Source: Botryococcus braunii (taxonomy: Eukaryota; Chlorophyta; Trebouxiophyceae). From it: a stretch of 64,000 nucleotides of DNA. Every line of letters begins with the position of its first letter. Position 1 is the stretch's first letter. Below are positions 53,571-64,000 of this stretch, one piece after another. The DNA lies in assembly GCA_002005505.1 (NCBI GenBank), contig MVGU01001310.1, positions 27,501 to 91,500 on the forward strand, read 5' to 3'. Under the pieces are notes generated by a model. The model searched no databases and was not told the DNA's origin. It worked only from the letters and a program-made list of their open reading frames with translations. The position numbers and the translations under genes are program-made.

Positions 53571-53724
53571 CCTAGAGCACACGTACCGACGGGACGGCAG
53601 TTGTCTACGCGCCGCATGTGCATGCCGCGCATAGGGGGAAGAACCCATAAGTCCTAGTTAAATAGTAGGGTCTAGTGAAGGAGACTTTAGATTAATGTTC
53701 TGGTCTCCGGTATGATGTTCGATG

Positions 53725-54388
53725 ATGAAAGCGACTACTACTATCTTTGAAGATGTATCTTCAAGTTGTAGCATTCTAGTATTTGCGAAGGTGGGAATGC
53801 GTTGACCTCTTTGGGGCTTATGGGTGGCATGAGTTTGTCACCTAGGTGTACTGAGTTATGCTTGGAGGTCGTGTGTAAACCTACCTTGTTGACAATCGTC
53901 TTTATAGATTGCGCATTGAGATGTAAAGTTACATTGGGTCTATTGTTTGGCCTTCAATATATTTGCTTAAACATAAGCTTGGCTAGTGGGCCAAGGGTTG
54001 AGCATTTCAAGCACATTAATGTCAATGTTATGACTGCCAACGCATGCTTATACCTAGTGGCCACAATGTTGGTCATCCAGCTAATTTCTAAGGAAGCAAG
54101 CGCTCAACCCTTGGCCCACTAGCCAAGCTCAGGTTTAAGCAAATATATCAAATGCCATACAGTAGACCCACTATTGTAACTTTGCATCTCAATGCACAAT
54201 CTATAACGACAAAACGATTGTGAACAAGGAAGGTCGGTCTACACATGACCTCCAACCACAACATGAGTACACTTGAGTGACAAATTCATGCCACCCATCA
54301 GCCCCAAGGAGGTTAACGCATTCCTACCTTTGAAGTACTAGGATGCTACAACTTGAAGATGCATTTCAAAGATAGTAGTTCATTTTCA
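53725..54388. mobile_element. 0.66-kb foldback element (possible MITE-like)
   Basis: Left arm about 53725-54003 and right arm 54102 to about 54388 are diverged reverse complements (GGCTAGTGGGCCAAGGGTTG at the inner end; CTACTATCTTTGAA at the outer end). The loop is about 98 bases. No transposase is encoded; a + strand frame at 53802-54122 spans the arm and loop and looks accidental. No target-site duplication could be defined. Confidence 0.7.
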
Positions 54389-55202
54389 TCTTCATGATGG
54401 ATTACCTTAATCCTTCATGTCTTCCTTCCTACAAGCCTTGCAAAACCTTTGCAAGTTGTTAGTACTTATAAAATCAGGTTACAAACAGCGATTAGTAACA
54501 ACATTTATGTTGTTATCACACACATCAAGTGTAGGAAGTTCGTATGCCAGCGTCTGAAAAGCACAACAATGCTTTCATGTACATGTAAAGAAGGAGACCC
54601 ACACGAAGTGTGTCTCCTCTTCTACAAGGAAGCAAGCGCTACCACGATGGCAGCTTTCTAGTCAGCATAGAGTAAGAACTACATGCTTCTCTGATTCTCT
54701 AATCAACAAAGAGAGCTTTTCACGCAAACCATTTTGCATACTGCCACTGCCGTTTCCAAAGCAATTTAAGATACAACATGAAAGGGGCCAAGTGAGAAGG
54801 ACCTAAAGGTCTTTTTCCAACGAGCCGGGACATTTTGGTTCTATGATTAGATGGGTGAGGTTTGTGTTTGATTCCGAGAGTGTAAATGGATCGTGTAAGG
54901 AAGTTGGTTGACAGACACAATCATCGTTATATCATGTTTGGCTTCTACACTTGTCTCCTATTCAGATAGGTCTGTTGAGCACAAGGAAAGTTAGTCTTTT
55001 CTCCGGTAGTTCTCTCCAAGGTGCCTTAGCCAGTCTGAGGTACAGGCAACCATGGGGTGTGCTTGACACACTCGTGTCTGACTTGTTGAAATTTGATTCT
55101 TATGGATATTTGCACGGAGAACTTATGATACACTGCCCACAGTCGTTCTTCTTTATAGTCAAAGCGGACCCATTCGCTTCATGCGAACCACGAACCCATG
55201 GG

Positions 55203-55253
55203 CGTCCCCCATCAACACCCCCCCCCACACACACACACACACACACACACAAT
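55203..55253. repeat. Short (CA)n after a C-run
   Basis: About 13 CA units after CCCCCCCC. Confidence 0.9.
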
Positions 55254-55319
55254 TCTCCCGATGGGAAAAGAAAGCGCAAATGCGGGTTGGAGGGGGGATG
55301 AAAGAAAACATACTTGCCC

Positions 55320-55359
55320 ATTTCATACTTGCTCAACATTTGTTGGGCAAGTATGAAAT
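55320..55359. repeat. 18-bp inverted repeat
   Basis: ATTTCATACTTGCTCAAC and GTTGGGCAAGTATGAAAT pair with one mismatch across a 4-base loop. A further TTGCCC just upstream repeats part of the stem. Terminator-like in shape, but no gene is adjacent. Confidence 0.7.
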
Positions 55360-56222
55360 CCGCTCTATATGCGGAGGTCACACATGGTAATAGTGACGAA
55401 GCCGCACCATTAATTTTGGTCCCTACAAGTGCAATTCATCCCGAAATACCATTTGAACTATCAACAGGCCAAACTCCACCCTCGTCAATATGGCTCCCGC
55501 CATTCCATGAAGTACCAAAATCCTAGCCGCCTGAGTAACAATTTACAACTGAGTTCTGAGTGTTGAAAGATTCGGCTGAGTGGACCATGCCACCACGGCT
55601 TTGATCGATCAGAATGGCACCGCCCAGCACGAGCCAGCTGATCCTGCATATCACTAGCCAACAAATGTCAAAATACAACAAACAAAAATCGCACGTTCCA
55701 GCCAATGGGCTGCGAAATGGCACTGCCTCCCAGATGAAGCTTATGTCATGCCCCGAGAAATGAAACACCACAGGTGACCAACTCAGCATTCCCGAAAACA
55801 CTAGCAGTTCACATGCAAGCTCCACAACCTATGCAAAAGACAACAATTAGCGAGTCATCCAACAACAGTCTGACATTCCTCAACGGAACATACTACTACT
55901 AGTGGTCCAAGCATGCTAGAGCACGTAATGTACATTTAAAAAATATGGAGCACTTTCGTAACCGACGCCTTCCTGGGAGAGGGCCCTCTCCTGGCATTCT
56001 TAAATCGTCAACTATTACACCAGATTAAGCGCGCCAACTGGATGGGGCAAATGACCACAATAAATGTTGACAGTCCAGCCGATATTATCTGGAGGCTCCT
56101 CTGCATTGTGCCCACATGCTCCTGCAGTTGGGCCCCCCATCTTACTGCTCCTGCAAACGCGTACTTCCCAGGGTTTCTCCCATAAGATGGCACACACCCC
56201 CGGTATGCCCCCCCCCCCAAAA

Positions 56223-56367
<145 letters not shown>

Positions 56368-56844
56368 GCATTTATTGGCGATGTTCACCATAACGCAGAT
56401 CGCGCCCCGCACATCGAACTTGTTCAGGAATCAAAGCTCACGACAGAAGTAGCGCAACATCACGTGATTGCCCTACCATACTTCCGACCTTTTACATGAT
56501 CCAGGGCCATTTCTGTGAAGAAGCAGTCTTCCGAGCTCTAGACACTTCATCCACGCAATCCAAAGGTCTGCCGCTTGTTGCGAGTCACACCGAAATCACT
56601 TTTTTGTGGCTGACAGCAACTGAGGCCATAGCCATTCCAGCCACAAGCAAGATCGCTGAATATCCTGGGACAGAACTGCATTCTCCAAAAGCAGATCAAA
56701 CAAGCGCAGCAGTCCACTTCAACGTGCTGAAGCAGGCCAGTGTGTTGCTCGCTAGTTTCCGGATAGGTGCTCCATGTGATCGATACTGTGGTGCCACCTG
56801 GGAGACTACTGCACTTGGCTCAAACCCTTGTGACTTAATCATGC

Positions 56845-56859
56845 ACGCGCGCACGCGCG

Positions 56860-56925
<66 letters not shown>
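56845..56925. repeat. (CG/CA)n microsatellite
   Basis: CGCACGCGCA then about 26 CA units, about 95 bases beyond the ClpB copy 2 stop codon, so probably in its 3' untranslated region. Confidence 0.96.
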
Positions 56926-57018
56926 CGTGCACGCACAAGCACTCAGGGCAGTCCCTTGATGCAACCCTGGGTATCAGCAATGCATAATTCTCAGGAAATG
57001 CCAATTGCTATTTCATCT

Positions 57019-57892
57019 TTAGATCAGGGCAGGCAGGTCCAGGCTCTTATCAATTGCGCCGTTGCTGGCACCGTTGGAGTCGCCATGCAGCGCCTTAAAC
57101 TGAAGGCTTCGAGCCGATGCGCCCCCCGCAGCGGAAATCACAACAGTGTCGTCCTCGGAAAGATCCCCTCGGAGTATAGCCTTTGCCAGGCCTGTTTCGA
57201 GCTCCTGCTGCACCACCCGCTTGACAGGTCGAGCCCCATACATGGGGTCGTATCCCTTCTCCTGCTCATCCCCCCAGGAAGATGAAGCTCACACCAAAGG
57301 ACATGCTAAAGATACCTCGAGCGGCTGTTGCGTCTCTCAAAACCCACAATCATGCAGAGTCTGCCATGGAATGCTGCTGGACAGACAAAGCAGTGGTGGC
57401 CACGTACAGCAAGCCGCAGGACGGAAAGGCAAGCCGTTGGCCAAATTAAGCAAGCTGCTGGACCAAGAAACACAGCCGCTGGACAAATAATGCAAGCGCC
57501 TGTACAAAAAAGCCAGGCCGCTGGACAAACATAGCAAGCCGATGGACAAATCAAGCAAGTAGCTGGACAGACAAAGCAGGCCGCTGCCACAGAAAAACGC
57601 AAGCCAGTGTAAATCACACAAAGTTCGTTCGGAGGCAACATAGAACAGCCAATGTAACCCATGCAAAGCCAAACAAAGTAAGCCGGTATCTTCCTTCCTT
57701 GACCTGGGCCAAGAGCCCTTGATGATGGGCTCATGGTCCAGGAGATGCTATCAACGGCTTCTACCGTCTGCCTTCCACTTTTGTCTTTTTGAGTGCATGC
57801 AGCTCCAGATGTGGCGCCCCATTTACCCCGGAATTGTCCTCACCTGCAAGTTGCGGGTGGGTGGGGATGCGTGCGCCTGTGAGTGTCCTCTC

Positions 57893-57953
<61 letters not shown>

Positions 57954-59400
57954 ATGCGCACGTGCGCATGGGCACGCGCCTGAGCACATTTGCCTGTAAA
58001 AACATATGCAAAGTCGAGGGTAGATGTTGTGCTTGCAATGGTCTGGGGACGAATGTGCAATAGCAAGAGGGGAGGCAATAAGAAGACACAAAGGGCAACA
58101 AAGACGAGTTCCTTCTTTTTTTGGGGGTGGGGGTGGGAATTACGAGAACAGAGAACGGGAAGAGATTGTAGAACCAGACCTCCACGGCAAGGTGTAGATG
58201 AGCATGGTGGATCCAATACACTTACAAGCACGGTGACTCTCAACATCTGGACAGAGCAGGAACAGTGAGGGCGCGCACTGCAAGGTAGTCGACAGCAGAG
58301 TCCTCCAAAATCATCTGGATCTTCCGGGCAGCCAGCCGCTCTGCCACACGGTTGGCTTGGATGCGGACGATACGCCGGATTTGCTCCTTGTTCAAGCCTT
58401 CAAAGAGGACGAATTCATCGATGCGATTCACAAACTCCGGCCGGAAATGCCCCCTCACCTGTGAGCTCCCACATCCCAGCTACTTTCACCAGCCACTTCA
58501 TTTGTACTGTAAGCCTCGCTAAGCTACTTTCAACTGTACTGCAAGGCTCGCTATCATCCTTTCAGTTGTACTGCACGCATCACTACGCTACTTTCAGTTG
58601 TACAGCAAGCCTCAATAAGTTGCTTTCAGTTGTACTGCAAGCCTCGCTAACCTCCTTTCAATTACACTGCAAGCCCTGCTAAGCCGCTTTCAGCTGTACT
58701 GCAAGCTTCGCTAAGCTATTTTTAGTTGTACTGGAAGCCTCGCCAGCTCCTTTCGGTCGAGTCTGTAAGCCTGGCTAACCTCCTTTCAGTTGTACAGAAA
58801 AATGATGTTTGTGTCCATGGCCCTGGCTTCCGCGAAGTGGCATGTAGGGTACGTGGTTGCAAAATGCTTCACTTTTCATCTTTACACATGCATGCATACT
58901 TGGTTATCGTTTGAGGTGTACGCATTGGTTTCCCGGTAGAAGGGCACGCCCCAGGAGTGTGCAGAAGGGAAGGCCGCACCAGTTCCATGACCTCCTCTTT
59001 GATCTCTTCCGAGCTGGCTTTTCCCATGCCCTCAAGGATGACAGTGCTGCCCATGTTGCTGGTCATGATGATGATGGCGTTCTTGAATGAGACGGTGCGG
59101 CCCTGGCTGTCCGTCACCCGCCCGTCATCCAATATCTGCAGCAGAACGTTGAACACGTCTCCATGCGCCTTTTCCACTTCGTCGAAAAGCACCACTGCAT
59201 ACGGCCTCCTCCTGATCACACAGGAACACCCATCAATGATCCTTTCCCTTCTCCAAACCCCCCTCTCCCCCCCCCCTCTCGCGCTGCTTGTGTGAATGTG
59301 TGTGCACGTGTGTGGTATGTGTGCGTGTGTGTATGTGTGTGTGTCTCTCTCTCTTTCTCTGTGTGTGTGTGTTTGTGTGTCTGTGTGTGTGTGTGAGTGT

Positions 59401-59456
<56 letters not shown>

Positions 59457-60624
59457 GAGGGGTTTTGTGTCTGATCTCCCCCCCCACCCCCCGCTCGCAC
59501 TTGCGAGCGTCCAAGTATAGTGCGGGCCTCTCCAGCGGCACCTCCAAACTTTCTTAATGCCCTCCCAAGGAGCTGCTGTCTTCAATGCACCCGCTTTATG
59601 CCTTTGCGGAACCTCCTCCTCCTCCTCCTCCTCCTCTTCCTCCCCCCTTCCGGCTTGTACTGCAGAAGCAAGGTCCGCGAGGGGCTGTACAGCAACAAAA
59701 TCGCTGAGAAAGAGAAGCGACTCATACTGCAAAGTGACTTGTGCTGCAAAGCAGGCCCCGTTTGGTACCGTACATCGAGGAGAGTGGGAGAGCATCTGAC
59801 TTGTACAGCAAAATGAGGTCTGGGTTCGAGACCTCGTCCACGTTTGGGGCTGTACAGCGGCTGTCGGGGCACTTCACCTGACGGCTTCGGTGAGCTGGCC
59901 GCCCTCATCGTAGCCGACGTAGCCCGGGGGCGCCCCAATGAGGCGGCTTACAGCATGCTTCTCCATGTACTCGCTCATGTCGATACGCACCATGGCATCC
60001 TCGGTGTTGAACAGGTAAGTGGCCAGCGCCTTCGCAAGCTCGGTCTTGCCAACCCCCGTCGGACCCAAAAAGAAGAACGAAGCGATGGGCCGGTTGGGAT
60101 CCGACATGCCCGCTCTTGACCTACGAGCCCCCACACCCCTCACTCCCGTCACACTGCCACCAAAACAAGGGCCCGAGGGTGGGAGAAGGCTGGTGCCATG
60201 TTTTTCACGGGGTGGTTCCATTATCACAAAGCGGCTCCAAAGCTTGAATGGGTCCAAAATGAGCACAAAAGGGAGGAGTTACGGCAACTGGATACTGCAT
60301 AAGCAGCCCCTGCTTGTCAGATAGAGTCAACTTGCGAATAGAGTCAACTTGCAGATAGATCCAGATTGGGTGGCCAAATCCCCTCAAACCCATCCCCGCT
60401 GTGGCCCACATACCCCCTACGGCATGAATTTCAGGCTTCAACCCCTTGCGCAAGTTCCTGTCCAAACCCAACGCTCCTGCCCAGGGCATCGCCTTGATTG
60501 GCCCTTTTGCATACCGCGCATCTCGCGCAAACATATTGCAAACTTGCATCTGTGACAGCAGCGCGCACTTCATGATGGCCACCTCACAGGAGTTGCTGCC
60601 CCCCCCCCAAGACACACAGACACA

Positions 60625-60680
<56 letters not shown>

Positions 60681-61122
60681 CACACGTGACAGCGCACCTC
60701 ATGATGGCATCAGCAGTGGCCTCCACGGCCTGGTCTTGCCCGATGACGCGGCGGTGCAGCTCATCCGCCAGATGCAGCAGCTTCTCCCGCTCACTGGCCA
60801 GCAGCTTGCTGACGGGAATTCCCGTCCACTTACTAATGATGTCGGCTATGTCCGCCTCCGTCACCACCTCATGCAGCATCAGAGATCCCTCCGTCTGCCC
60901 CCCCCCCCCAACGTCCCTTTTCAGTCTCCCTGCTTGTGACCCCCCCCACCCCCGCCCAACTTGCTTGTGAAACACCGCCCCCCCCCCAAAAAAAAACCGT
61001 GCTTGTGGCTCGGCCCTTATCAGTCTCCCCGCTTGTGACCCCCCCCCCCCATCTCGTATTCTGGGGCCACCTTCATTATTGGGCTGCTGCTTGCAGACTG
61101 CCAATTTCCATGCGCGTGCACA

Positions 61123-61206
<84 letters not shown>

Positions 61207-63389
61207 GCGCGCACATGCTTGCCATACATACACAGCCACCAATACATGCAAATAACCATCAAACACGTCTGTGTCAATCGCTTCTTTTTTTTCATCTGTG
61301 TGCTTCAACCCCCTCACCGGACTGCTTCATTTTCCCCTCCCCCCCCCCCCCCCCCCCCCGCGGTGACTATTGCCCTTCCAGAAATGCTGTACTACTTGGA
61401 ATTCCAGCAAGGTCACATTTCAGTCCGAAATTTGGCACGATCGGGACCATCCCGACCCAAAAGGGAAGAAATCTGTGCCAAAAAGCCACACAACTTTCGA
61501 CCCCCCCCCCCCGCCCGAGTTCCCAGTACTACTACAGAGTCCAGCTTCATCCCCAATGCAGGAGCAGCACATCTAACATAACATGACGACCTGCATGCGG
61601 CCCAACTGCTTCGTTTCCGGGCCCCCCCTTATGCGCAATCCCCCAAAAGATGTCCTGCAGAGTCCTGGGTCCCCCCTAACTCGGGCCCAGCAACTCCAAC
61701 ATACGACCATGACCTGCATGCGGCCCAAGGGCTTCATTTCCGGCTCCCCCATCGGATGTACACTTCCACAAAGGCCGTACTGCAGAGCCCTGGTTCCCCC
61801 CTAACCCAGGACCAGAAGTTCAAACACAGGACCGCGACCAGCATGCGGCTGTGATACTCCGTCAAATAATCCTGCTTCAATCCATGTTTCAAATCGATTC
61901 CTGCGTCTGTTCCTGCTGCTTCACCCCCGGGGTCTGCAGGAACGCGGGTCGTGCGTGTGGGCATGTGTGGGCTTCCAGCTGTGCACCTTGGATTGGACGA
62001 CGGCTTCGGCTTCCTTCAGCTGCTTCTGCAGATTCAGCAGTGTGCCGTACTTGAGCTCTGCAGCGCGGTTCAGGTCGTAGTCCCGCTCCGCCGACTGAAT
62101 CTCCAGGTTCACGCGGTCAATCTCGCTCTGCAACCCCCCACACACACACACACTTGTACGAGCAGTATCTGAAAGCGCAGCTTGTGCCATTAGCATTCCA
62201 ACAGGACAGACTGGTTACCAGCAGCATTCTCACACCAAATAACTGTACACTTACACCTAACAGCACACACTTGTACTTGCAGCATTCTAACAGCGAGTAC
62301 TTGTACCAGCCCATGCTTGTACCAGCCGCGTTCCAACAGTACATACTTTACCAGCACATGCTCATACCAGCAGCATTCTAACAGCACAAACTTGTACCGG
62401 CAGGCATTTCAACAGCACATGCTTGTACCAGGAGCATTCTCAAGTGCATACTTGTACCAGCCCAGACTTGTGCCAGCAGCATTCTTACAGCACACAGTTG
62501 TACCAGCAGCACTCTAATAGCACATACCTGTACCTGTGCTTTACCCCAGCGTACACGTAAATACCACAATTGCTTAATTTTTAACTCTGATGGGAGAGAG
62601 TCTTCCAATATTTCTCTTTTCTGCTTGGCTTAGCCAGTTTTTACCCTCCAACCTGTCTGTTGGAGGTGTCGCATGGAAGTTTGTACCACAAAGGGGTGTC
62701 CATCCAGAACTGTACCGCCAAGGATGTCCCATTATGTTTTGCACGCCAGGGGTGCATAGCAAATTTCGGCTGGGGAAGACGGCAAAGACCATCTTATAAA
62801 TGCAAGTTGCACCACGGTGGAGGGGGAGGGGAGCCAATCTTTGCAAACGGGAGTCGTTCGCGCCTGCCCTCCTCACAACTACAAAATGCATCGGACCGGT
62901 AAAACATTTGCGGTACTGGTCAGGTGCACAGGGGAAGCAAGTCTCTACAAAAGGGCGGTATAGGCGGGCCCTCCTCAAAGCAGTACAGAAGCCATCACAG
63001 CAGTGCAAGATGCGGCGGGCCTCATCAAAGCAGTACAGAAACCATCACAGCGGTACAAGCTGTGCCGGGCCTCCAGCACAGCAGTACAGAAACCATCACA
63101 GCACTGCAAGACGTGCGGGGCCTCCACAGGGCGGTACAGAAACCATCGCGGCGGTACAAAACACGGGAAGACGAGAAAGGGAGAGGAGGGCCAGACGAAG
63201 GATGCATGCCTTGAGGGAGCTGATGCGCTGCATGTCAGCACGCTCCTTCTCCCAGCGCTGGGTGAGGTCGGCCTGCTCCCGCTTGAGGGCCTGGAGCTGG
63301 CCTTCCAGGGCCGCCAGCCTGCTTGCCGCCACCTTGTCACCCGACCCTGTTCGCGACAGCGACAGCTTCTCCATCTCCAGTTGCAGCAC
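57019..63389 (-). CDS. CLPB: ClpB/Hsp100 disaggregase, copy 2 (5' part outside window)
   Basis: Exons: 63210-63389, 61987-62127, 60698-60894, 59878-60120, 58980-59211, 58279-58458, 57019-57261. They total 1,416 bases, 471 residues and TAA, with every phase consistent. The fragment starts in the middle-domain coiled coil ([13 protein letters not shown]) and covers the whole second AAA+ module: [23 protein letters not shown], and [12 protein letters not shown] near the C terminus. No missing catalytic residue or stop was seen, so it looks functional. Exon sizes 197, 243, 232 and 180 equal those of copy 1. The middle-domain exon, one piece in copy 1, is split by two introns, one with a GC donor. 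The remaining 5' exons were not found up to position 64000 and should lie beyond. Its introns are larger and richer in repeats than those of copy 1. Confidence 0.93.
57380..57610. repeat. ~21-bp minisatellite in ClpB copy 2 intron
   Basis: About ten diverged units of GCCGCTGGACAAACAAAGCAA-type sequence in the last intron. Confidence 0.8.
57896..57951. repeat. (GT)n microsatellite
   Basis: About 28 GT units in the last intron of ClpB copy 2. Confidence 0.97.
58478..58800. repeat. 32-bp minisatellite in ClpB copy 2 intron
   Basis: About nine to ten units of CTACTTTCAGTTGTACTGCAA followed by GCCTCGCTAAG, starting 20 bases from the exon edge at 58458. On the transcript strand each unit contains CTTGCAGTAC, an acceptor-like string. 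Confidence 0.9.
59280..59456. repeat. (GT)n microsatellite cluster
   Basis: GT tracts interrupted by CTCTCTCTCTTTCTC and GTGTGAGTGTG, in an intron of ClpB copy 2. Confidence 0.96.
60600..60678. repeat. (CA)n microsatellite after a C-run
   Basis: About 26 CA units, 19 bases from the donor edge of the exon at 60698; the transcript reads GT repeats right after the donor. Confidence 0.97.
61124..61212. repeat. (CA)n(CG)n microsatellite
   Basis: About 34 CA then CG alternation in an intron of ClpB copy 2. Confidence 0.97.
61575..61850. repeat. ~115-bp tandem repeat
   Basis: Two and a half copies share GACCTGCATGCGGCCCAA, GCTTC(G/A)TTTCCGG, CTGCAGAG(T/C)CCTGG and TTCCCCCCTAAC-type sequence. Intronic in ClpB copy 2. 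Confidence 0.85.
62150..62545. repeat. ~30-bp minisatellite in the GC-AG intron
   Basis: About twelve diverged units of CTTGTACCAGCAGCATTCTA plus ACAGCACATA, just upstream (transcript sense) of the acceptor at 62127. Confidence 0.88.
62920..63180. repeat. ~45-bp minisatellite near the GC donor
   Basis: About six units of AGCAGTACAGAAACCATCAC, AGC(A/G)GTACAAG and GGGCCTCC, beginning about 30 bases into the intron whose donor is at 63209. Confidence 0.88.
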
Positions 63390-63510
63390 CTGCCCCCGCA
63401 TACACCTTCTCAGGGCCTTGCCAATTGGAGAACCTGCCTCCACATACACAGTCTCAAGGCGTTCCAAGTTGCAGAACCTGCCTCCACATAAACCTTCTCA
63501 GGGCCTGTCC
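63379..63510 (-). repeat. 44-bp repeat spanning the ClpB copy 2 acceptor
   Basis: Three units. On the - strand each has TATG(C/T)GG(G/A)GGCAG, then GTGCTGCAACT, GTTCTCCAATT or GTTCTGCAACT, then TGG. The downstream unit is the real acceptor with the first exon codons at 63389; the other two are intronic copies that include exon-like bases. Confidence 0.82.
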
Positions 63511-64000
63511 GGCACACACACACACCCCCCCCCCCCCCAAAAAAAAACACACACACACAGTGACGCACACACAGATCAGTTAGTGTCAGGAGCTGCCCGA
63601 AACACACAAGCGCGGGCAGCTGTGGTGAAGCATCACAGAGGGAGGAAGCCGCAAATGCTTGGCGTGAGCAGGCAAGCGAAGTCAGCATGTGGGCCTCTCG
63701 TAGAAGAGGAATGTTATGATACAGGAATGCTGGTGTCTAGTGCACTTGAAATGTACTTCCAGAATGACGGCAGCCTCTTGGGTGCCCCCCGGGGGGGGGG
63801 GGGGGGGCTTGTGACCTAATGCAGTGTGTCATACCGGCATGGTGGGGGCTTGTGACCTAATGCACTAGAGCACAAGCTGAAGGACTGCATTGACCACGAG
63901 ATTGATAGAGATGCCGGTGTTCCCATGCTGGTATGGGGGGGTAACGGCGCGAGGTATTCAACCTTACACAAAACCCAAAACCGGGAATTTTTTTGGTTGG
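63511..64000. other. Intronic stretch at the window edge
   Basis: C-run and A-run at 63523-63547, a G-run near 63789-63807, and a direct repeat CTTGTGACCTAATGCA at 63808 and 63849. The next ClpB copy 2 exon (the part beginning YELHHGVRISD in copy 1) is not present here. Confidence 0.6.

Noticed and set aside
55320..55359. Transcription terminator hairpin
   Set aside because: Bacterial-type terminators do not apply to nuclear genes, and no gene ends here.
59810..59850. Second T-loop-like GGGTTCGAGACCTCG
   Set aside because: No cloverleaf partner sequence; it is part of an intronic repeat.
57019..63389. ClpB copy 2 as a pseudogene
   Set aside because: All seven exons are open, phases agree, and Walker, pore and C-terminal motifs are intact. 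Missing 5' exons are explained by the window edge.

Overview
The window is nuclear DNA from a eukaryote, most likely a photosynthetic alga and probably of the green lineage. The genes are split by many introns with GT-AG borders. Two genes encode plastid/bacterial-type ClpB disaggregases, the complete one with an Arg/Ala/Ser-rich leader that looks like a transit peptide. Dinucleotide microsatellites and short tandem repeats fill introns and intergenic DNA. The species cannot be named from the sequence alone.

Layout. 1-6.5 kb: repeat-rich DNA with no recognised gene (telomere-like CCCTAAT repeats, a 20-bp satellite, a 60-bp-arm foldback). 6.5-7.75 kb, + strand: a compact four-exon gene for a SAP30-like protein of the Sin3 histone-deacetylase complex. 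8.5-12.5 kb, + strand: exon-like segments, the best being a chain of five at 9.92-10.60 kb whose phases agree, product not recognised. 12.5-15.9 kb: nothing firmly assignable. 15.9-38.1 kb, - strand: one gene of about 20 exons for a roughly 2,180-residue Ala/Glu/Arg-rich coiled-coil protein ending in a 763-codon Ser/Pro-rich exon. 38.1-41.8 kb: no recognised gene. 41.8-49.0 kb, - strand: a complete ClpB gene (about 981 residues). 49.0-57.0 kb: promoter-side and intergenic DNA with a perfect three-unit heat-shock element, a 480-bp pyrimidine block, large microsatellites and a 0.66-kb foldback element. 57.0-63.4 kb, - strand: the 3' two-thirds or less of a second ClpB gene whose 5' end lies beyond the window.

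The two ClpB genes are same-strand neighbours. Six exon junctions agree in position and phase, but copy 2 has at least two extra introns inside the middle-domain exon, one with a GC donor. ClpB proteins pull apart stress-aggregated proteins with Hsp70 help, so the heat-shock element upstream of copy 1 fits its role.

The most unusual feature is how introns are built. Several contain tandem repeats whose unit includes the real splice site plus a few exon bases (21.24-21.73, 35.09-35.29 and 63.38-63.51 kb). Some acceptors follow a G-run instead of a pyrimidine tract. This suggests that intron growth here proceeds by tandem amplification across splice junctions.
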